The translations under genes were made by a program, and so were the position numbers. A stretch of 64,000 nt of DNA from Paenibacillus sp. A3 (GTDB lineage Bacteria; Bacillota; Bacilli; Paenibacillales; NBRC-103111): assembly GCF_001399685.1 (NCBI RefSeq), contig NZ_JTHN01000096.1:1-64000 (forward strand), read 5' to 3'. Below are positions 63,057-64,000 of this stretch, one piece after another. Positions within the stretch are counted from its first letter, which is position 1, and each line of letters starts with the position of its first letter. The notes beneath the pieces are model-generated. The model worked only from the letters and a program-made list of their open reading frames with translations. It did not search any database and was not told where the DNA came from.

Positions 63057-64000
63057 ATGAGCAAAAAAAGAACCGCGCATATCATTTCCCATACGCACTG
63101 GGACCGGGAATGGTATTTGCCTTATGAAAAGCATCATATGCTGCTGATCCAGCTGATGGACACGCTGCTTCATACGCTCGAGCGCGATCCGGAGTTCAAG
63201 AGCTTTTATTTGGACGGCCAGACGATTATTTTAGAGGATTATCTTCAGGTGCGGCCGGAAAAAAAGGAGCAGCTTGAAGCGTACATCCGGGAAGGCCGCA
63301 TTCATATCGGGCCTTGGTATATTTTGCAGGATGCGTTCCTGACGAGCAGCGAAGCGAACCTGCGCAACCTGCAGATCGGGCATCAGGATGCTGCGCGTTA
63401 CGGGACGATCGCCAAGGTCGGCTATTTCCCCGACACGTTCGGCAACATGGGGCAGGCGCCGCAAATTTTGCGCCAGGCCGGCATCGACAACGCGATGTTC
63501 GGTCGCGGCGTTAAGCCGACGGGCTTCAACAATACCGTGTCCGATTCGGACTACGAATCGTCGTTCTCCGAGCTGCTCTGGGAAGGCCCGGACGGCTCGC
63601 GGGTGCTGGGCATTTTGTTCGCGAACTGGTACTGCAACGGGATGGAGGTTCCGACGGACGAGAAAGAAGCGAAGGAATACTGGGAGCGGAAGCTGGCGGA
63701 TGCCGAGAAATACGCTTCCACCGGGGAGCTGCTGTTCATGAACGGATGCGACCACCAGCCAATCCAGCAGGACTTGTCCGAGGCGATCCGCACGGCGCGG
63801 AAGCTGTTCCCGGACACCGACTTCGTCCACTCGAACGTGGCGGATTATTTGCAGGCCGTGAACCGGTCTTTGGACCGGGAGCTGTCCGTGGTGAGGGGCG
63901 AGCTGCGCAGCCAGCGCACGGACGGATGGTCGACGCTGGTCAATACCGCGTCCGCCCGCGTTTACTTGAAGCAGATGAACCAGCGGGGGCAAGCGCTGCT
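63057..64000 (+). CDS. GH38 alpha-mannosidase, 3' end outside the window
   Basis: The first 314 residues of a normally 850-1000-residue enzyme. The zinc-site HTHWDREWYLPYE opens the protein, and the nucleophile D126 lies in GYFPDTFGNMGQAPQILRQAG; NGCDHQP is the third conserved block. These define family GH38, close to bacterial MngB-type and pneumococcal GH38 enzymes that cut alpha-1,3-mannose. AGGAGG lies about 10 bases before the ATG. It follows the clan GH-A gene by 24 bases and completes a set for stripping high-mannose N-glycans. Confidence 0.94.
   Translation, partial: MSKKRTAHIISHTHWDREWYLPYEKHHMLLIQLMDTLLHTLERDPEFKSFYLDGQTIILEDYLQVRPEKKEQLEAYIREGRIHIGPWYILQDAFLTSSEANLRNLQIGHQDAARYGTIAKVGYFPDTFGNMGQAPQILRQAGIDNAMFGRGVKPTGFNNTVSDSDYESSFSELLWEGPDGSRVLGILFANWYCNGMEVPTDEKEAKEYWERKLADAEKYASTGELLFMNGCDHQPIQQDLSEAIRTARKLFPDTDFVHSNVADYLQAVNRSLDRELSVVRGELRSQRTDGWSTLVNTASARVYLKQMNQRGQAL

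Noticed and set aside
1-64000. CRISPR arrays, rRNA, tRNA, riboswitches, prophage
   Set aside because: Looked for repeats with regular spacing, tRNA-like cloverleaf runs and conserved riboswitch cores (for example a cobalamin switch near icmF); none seen by eye. A covariance-model scan would be decisive.

Overview
The window looks like a chromosome segment of a Paenibacillus-type Firmicute. Evidence: strong AGGAGG-type ribosome sites, frequent GTG/TTG starts, a YesM/YesN sensor-regulator pair next to a carbohydrate ABC importer without its own ATPase, a YhgE/Pip protein, a YdjO-like cold protein, and GC-rich genes broken by a few AT-rich patches. No rRNA, tRNA, CRISPR array or intact mobile element is visible. 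The organism assignment is inference from gene families.

1-6.9 kb: sensing and regulation. A MerR regulator cut by the window edge, a large double hybrid histidine kinase, an alcohol dehydrogenase-like oxidoreductase, and a NarL-type two-component system fused into one polypeptide. 6.9-8.6 kb: an AT-rich scar with an IS1595-type transposase remnant, a small orphan gene and a broken azoreductase gene. 8.6-16.7 kb: a GH19 chitinase; an ECF42-type sigma factor with its DGPF partner and two matching candidate promoters; a phytanoyl-CoA-dioxygenase-like gene divergent from an AraC regulator; and an aminoglycoside-phosphotransferase-like gene behind an attenuator-like leader.

16.9-28.6 kb: a short-chain and branched-chain acyl-CoA cluster: two acyl-CoA dehydrogenases (the first lacking the usual motifs), a thiolase, fused isobutyryl-CoA mutase IcmF, E1alpha/E1beta/E2 of a branched-chain 2-oxoacid dehydrogenase, and 3-hydroxybutyryl-CoA dehydrogenase. 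Together they could link acetyl-CoA, butyryl-CoA, isobutyryl-CoA and branched 2-oxoacids. A deleted glutathione-peroxidase remnant lies inside the cluster. 28.7-38 kb: a cytosolic GH20 enzyme, a leucine-rich orphan protein, YhgE, a fragment of an Rpn-type nuclease, a Nudix hydrolase, a YhfI-like metallo-hydrolase and a HAD phosphatase. 38.1-42.8 kb: a ferric-iron-type ABC importer and a second HAD phosphatase.

42.9-51.2 kb: a zinc-ribbon protein, a SorC-type regulator whose promoter/operator copies the one in front of the yhfI-like gene 8 kb away, two cold-shock genes, and cydABCD for cytochrome bd oxidase and its assembly exporter. 51.4-64 kb: a mannose-glycan locus: YesM/YesN pair, lipoprotein solute binder, two permeases, GH125, a clan GH-A glycosidase and GH38 alpha-mannosidase (cut by the window edge).

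The most unusual items are the one-polypeptide two-component system, the matching SorC promoter-operator modules, two copies of a long palindromic intergenic element whose paired positions covary, and the ECF42 promoter pair.
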